From: Gnetum montanum
Lineage: Eukaryota > Streptophyta > Gnetopsida > Gnetales > Gnetaceae
DNA length: 46,381 nucleotides
Direction: 5' to 3'
Assembly (NCBI GenBank): GCA_015680685.1
Contig: MNCI01026219.1
Span: forward strand, 3,415 to 49,795
Below the pieces are notes generated by a model that was given only the letters and a program-made list of their open reading frames with translations, made no database searches and was not told the DNA's origin. Every line of letters begins with the position of its first letter. Position 1 is the first letter of the stretch. The position numbers and the translations under genes were made by a program. Of this stretch, positions 43,176-46,381 are shown one piece after another.

Positions 43176-44009
43176 TGATGAGCAGCAAGGTACCCCTATG
43201 CGCAACCATATGAATACGAGTGCATATGCATGATCTGGTCAAACTTTGTGGATGGGCTAATCATGAGTTCTAAGATAGTTATTGTGCTTTGTTATTCATT
43301 GTCTTCCCATGTTAGACTAGTGGAAGCTTTGTCACGTATGGTTGAGTCCGAAGTGAGGTGTATGCTGTAATGCTTTAATGCTAATCCTACTATGAAACAA
43401 TAATAAAGAGTTGATTAACCAAAGGTATGAAATAAATCCTATATTTAAGCTAAGGCGATGAGTATCTGAACCTAATTGTTGATACATACCTTGGGATTCA
43501 TGTAGTCATTGCTGGGATTACTAGACACTAATCGCTACTGGGTTACCAGATAATACGCTTATGTGTTTGCAATTGGTTGTACTCATTATGCTTAATGATG
43601 AGGAACATAAATAATGTTAATTAAAAATAGAAATAACAAAATACATTGAAATTTTAATATAAGAAAATCATAAATGCAAAGTAGATGCTGCAATGATGTA
43701 CATGATCTCAATCTTTATTGCCGAACATGTAATGTGCCCAAGTACATTGCACTCAAATAAGGACGCCATGCAACCATAAACATCACACTGTGGGCATACA
43801 CTGGAACTAAAATTGGAAAAACTTCTAACTGATTCTATCTATCTTTTATCTCTACCTATCTATCTATGTATCTCCCCTATGTGATATTTATAGGCGAGGA
43901 TGGCAGAAATGACATTGGATATTCGACATTTCCTACTGACCCCGATTTTGGATCCTTGATATTGGATCTGTGATATCGGAGCCCCAATATTGCTTTTGAT
44001 GACTCATCA
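43176..44009 (-). repeat. Element D 5' LTR (834 bp)
   Basis: Starts TGATGAGCAGCAAGGTACCC and ends TTTTGATGACTCATCA. Same length as the inverted internal LTR and clearly its sister. TATTTATA at 43885-43892 gives a minus-strand TATAAATA. This is the promoter that would transcribe element D including the foldback. Confidence 0.9.
43911..43991 (-). promoter_or_regulatory. U3 palindrome array, element D 5' LTR
   Basis: Motifs start at 43911, 43918, 43925 (7-bp steps) and at 43944, 43958, 43972, 43986 (14-bp steps): GACATT, GATATT, GACATT, GATTTT, GATATT, GATATC, AATATT. Mirror image of the array in the inverted LTR. Confidence 0.7.
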
Positions 44010-44600
44010 CAATAGTTATAGTTTGGAATGTGGTTTAGTAGGCCAAAAGTGCATGAAAAAGCCTCTCATTCCACTTGCATTTGCTGTTGTTCAACATCTT
44101 CTTAAGTAAAATTTATGATGGCCTTGTTGCTTGCTTCAAATTTTCCATTGGCCCATGACAAAAGTTCTTCATTTCTTGGCTACTAAATTATGGTACATTA
44201 TCTATGACTATGGTCATAGGTATATTGAAATGAGCTACTATGTTATCCAATATGAATTTACAAAATTTTTGAGACGTTATCTTCCTTAGAGGAATAGCTT
44301 CAACCCACTTTGTAAAGTATTCAGTTGTAGTGAGGATAAAGCTATGCCTTGCTGAAGACTTAGGTGTTATGGGTCCAATGATATCCAACCCCCATCATTG
44401 AAATGTTTAGGTTATCTGAGTGGTGTGTAATTCTATTAGCATTAAATGTATAATATTGCTATGGCATTAGTAAGTGTCACAAGTTTTAATCTTCTATAGG
44501 TAGTCACTTTTCATATAGGGCTAATAATAGTCTAACTATCTAATCTTAATAGCCATGGCTCTAGGTCCTATATGTCCCTGACATACACACTCATGAACCT
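44010..44600 (-). pseudogene. Element H integrase, zinc region and core
   Basis: On the minus strand, the zinc-binding C..C block (TCDTYQCHSN) lies near 44,480. The core begins at 44388: DIIGPITPKSSARHSFILTT, EYFTKWVEAIPLRKITSQKF and MTIVIDNVP, the third-position G of IDNG changed to V. A deletion after FSSQEMKN removes the part before the last catalytic block, which survives in another frame as NGKFEASNKAI. The block ends ERLFHALLAY.TTFQTI at the insertion site of D. The copy at 1-416 shares the same deletion. Confidence 0.85.
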
Positions 44601-44605
44601 GCTCT

Positions 44606-45200
44606 AAGACTGTGCAAGTTTTGGTTTTACCTAAGCAAACTAATAATATTCCATTGTAGGATTGTTCACATAATTTTTTATCATCTAGTATGACATAATG
44701 TTTTGATCATTTATGTACAACATCCTTTTGATAAGTAGTCAAGCCTTGTGAAGGTTCACCATGTAGAAGGTAAAACTTGATATCATCATATCACTCCTTT
44801 GGAGGGGTGGTATGAACTATGGCTACAAAGGTATCCTGAATGTTTTGCATGATGGAAATAGCATAGTCCATAATCAAGATAGGTAACCTGCTAAATACAT
44901 ATGATGTTACTTTGAGAACTAGGGTTGCAATGGCATCGACTATGGTATTCTCGGTTCAAGGTACACGTTGAATATCAATGTCTGTAAATTGTTGTAGTAG
45001 TTTCTTCCTAGGTCATAGTAAGGTTGCAAATGTTTGGCTTTACATACATAAACCCTAGTTATTTGGTTTACCATAAGTTGTAAATAACCTTTGATCATTA
45101 AGAGTTTTACTCCTAGGTCATGAGCTACCATCATCCCCATGATCAAACCCTCATACTCCGCTATGCTGTTGGTAAATGGAATTCAAGATGATAGGTGAAG
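44606..45200 (-). pseudogene. Element H extra RNase H and linker
   Basis: The archaeal-type RNase H that defines Tat/Ogre pol. Frame 45146-44940 reads GMMVAHDLGVKLLMIKG and YLQLMVNQITRVYVCKAKHLQPYYD, matching the usual A..LG...L.I.GDS..V..Q..G.......L..Y pattern with GDS changed to GYL. The linker near 44,800-44,640 includes WYDDIKFYLLHGEPSQGL and HYVILDDKKL. It is the sister of 418-1033. Confidence 0.7.
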
Positions 45201-45225
45201 GGTTGAATTTCATCAGATGGAAATG

Positions 45226-45735
45226 TTATAATGGCAACAACATTGGCCCTAGGGGCAATTGAAGCTTTGTCGAAGTGCATGAACACCTCATAGCCCTCAA
45301 GTACTTGGTTAACAATATTATTGTATTCGTTGGGGAATTCAAGGTCAATGGTTGCATGGTATCAACTAGTGAAATAGTAAGGTGTGTGGCTATAGCTTGA
45401 CCTTTCGTTGAGACTTGGGAGACATAATGAAGATCAAACTCAACTATTATGGCTTTCCAATGGGCTATACGACTACTCTCATAGATGTTGTTTATGATGG
45501 CTCTAAGCATGTTGTCTTTGCAAATGACATTGACTTGGATCCTAAAGAGGTAGTGTCTCCACTTCTTTAATGAGAAGACTATTGATAGAAAATATTTTTC
45601 TACTTTCATGTATCATGTCTCATGGGAAACTAATGCATGGCTGAGGTAGTATATAGACAACTCTACTTCATTATCTTGTTTTTGATAGAATAGAGAGGTA
45701 ATGGACACATCAGAGATAGCAAGGTAGATGTAAAA
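45226..45735 (-). pseudogene. Element H RNase H
   Basis: Frame 45609-45226 reads VEKYFLSIVFSLKKWRHYLF, IQVNVICKDNMLRAIINNIY, AHWKAIIVEFDLHYVSQVST and KGQAIATHLTISLVD. It is one of the longer open stretches in the Tat copies. Upstream (45,735-45,620) the first RNase H strand IYLAISDVSITSLFYQKQ is in the same order as in the left copy. Confidence 0.8.
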
Positions 45736-45927
45736 GGTATTATCCTTTTGCAGTGGATATACCATCAGTAATTATGCCAACTCTTGCTTAATGTTTCCAA
45801 AGGCTTCTTGGCATTGAGCTATCCATTCATAGTGAACTCCTTTCTGAAGAAAGTGTTGCATGGGTTGTAACTTATCTATGAGCCTAGTGATAAACCTATA
45901 GATAAATTGCAATCTACCTTGTAATAA

Positions 45928-46381
45928 TCAAAGCTTCTTAAGGCTAGTAGGTGCTGCCAAGTTGGAAATGACTTTAACCTTATTACAATTAACACATATC
46001 CTTACTTTAAATACCAAAAACCTGAGCATTTTACTAGTTTTGATATGAAAGACATACTTTTTGGGAGTAAGCTTGAGCTCATACCTGGGGCAACATTTAA
46101 GTAAAAGGTCAAGGTCACATGCATGATTAGTCTCCACTTTGGACTTAATAGCTATATCATCTATGTAATCATTGAGAAAACCTAACATATAGTCACTAAA
46201 GATATACATCATAGCTCTTTGGTAGGTCACTCCTACGTTCTTTAGGCCAAAGGACATCATAGTGTAATAAAAGGTACTCCAAGGGGTCATGAAGGTACTA
46301 TTGAGTTGATGCTTTGGGTTAATCCTAATCTAGCTATATCCCGAGAACCCATCCATAAATGATAATAAGGCATGCCTAGTC
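45928..46381 (-). pseudogene. Element H reverse transcriptase (cut by window end)
   Basis: Frame 46290-45928 reads TFYYTMMSFGLKNVGVTYQR, AMMYIFSDYMLGFLNDYIDD (catalytic YIDD), IAIKSKVETNHACDLDLLLK and LTPKKYVFHIKTSKMLRFLV. It is less decayed than the left copy (FGLKN kept, SLKN there). The N-terminal RT blocks lie beyond 46381. Confidence 0.85.

Larger units (their letters stand above)
35945..44009 (-). mobile_element. Element D: pol-less Athila-type element with an internal inverted copy
   Basis: 8,065 bp inserted into the integrase of H. On the minus strand: 5' LTR (43176-44009), primer-binding site, about 0.3 kb of leader and post-integrase remnant, an inverted segment (42832 to about 40105) holding the primer-binding site, LTR, polypurine tract and C-terminal half of ORF3 in opposite orientation, then the ORF3 start region, complete-length ORF3 (39772 to about 36,900), polypurine tract and 3' LTR (35945-36749). 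Gag and pol are absent. Three LTRs in two orientations make it a composite. Its transcript would contain a long foldback. Confidence 0.75.
33241..46381 (-). mobile_element. Element H: Tat/Ogre-type retrotransposon, leaves the window on the right
   Basis: Minus-strand element with 3' LTR (33241-34566), polypurine tract, about 1 kb of untranslated 3' sequence, integrase C-terminus (to 35944), element D inserted (35945-44009), then integrase core, extra RNase H, RNase H and RT up to the window end. It is inserted into element F at 33240/33241. Its pol is the sister copy of the pol at 418-2473. The 5' LTR and gag are outside the window. Confidence 0.75.

Noticed and set aside
1-46381. Host protein-coding genes, tRNA or rRNA genes
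   Set aside because: No frame outside the retroelements has a recognisable family match or length above background, and I saw no tRNA cloverleaf or rRNA-like stretch. The tRNA-Asp-like pieces are primer-binding sites.

Overview
The window looks like repeat-filled nuclear DNA of a seed plant. It is AT-rich, and every coding trace I can recognise belongs to a retrotransposon: two Ty3/gypsy lineages (Athila-type and Tat/Ogre-type) plus two tails of LINE-type elements. I found no host gene, no RNA gene, no CRISPR array and no bacterial-style operon. Almost all reading frames are broken, mostly by stop codons of the kind left by C-to-T decay, so the region is best read as layered fossil insertions. 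The sequence does not let me name the species.

Layout. 1-416 is a plus-strand Tat integrase piece ending at a single N (417). 418 to about 2,880 is a minus-strand Tat pol (extra RNase H, RNase H, RT). About 2,880-3,990 is a low-complexity GTCAAATGA-like stretch. About 4,081-12,300 is a degenerate repeat array (period about 185 bp), split by element B (4386-11130), a minus-strand element with TTAGG target duplications that carries gag and a shortened ORF3 but no pol. About 12,315-13,629 holds two LINE tails in opposite orientation. Element F (minus, Athila-type) starts at 13630 with its 3' LTR and runs to 33240. Element E (plus, Athila-type, 21368-31345, both LTRs) sits inside F between F's RT and RNase H. 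Element H (minus, Tat-type) starts at 33241 with its 3' LTR and leaves the window on the right. Element D (minus, 35945-44009) sits inside the integrase of H, and D itself contains a long inverted copy of its own 3' half and LTR.

How the parts relate. Elements B, D, E and F are one extended family. Their LTRs share ends (TGATGA...TCATCA or close variants), a primer-binding site resembling the 3' end of tRNA-Asp, a CATGGGGGTA-type polypurine tract, and a U3 built from about 14-bp units each holding a GATATC-like palindrome, with most of the inspected LTRs having a TATA box just downstream. Full members appear to encode one continuous gag-pol frame and a separate ORF3, entered just after a splice-acceptor-like TGCAG|ATGGC. 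ORF3 has a conserved N-terminal half resembling the 'putative plant transposon protein' domain and a long coiled-coil C-terminal half. B and D have lost pol and would depend on relatives such as E or F. The most interesting structures are the phased GATATC arrays, ORF3, and the roughly 2.7-kb-arm inverted repeat in D, which could produce hairpin RNA. Both Ns look like assembly joins: the one at 27700 is flanked by an exact 46-bp duplication that creates a false frameshift.
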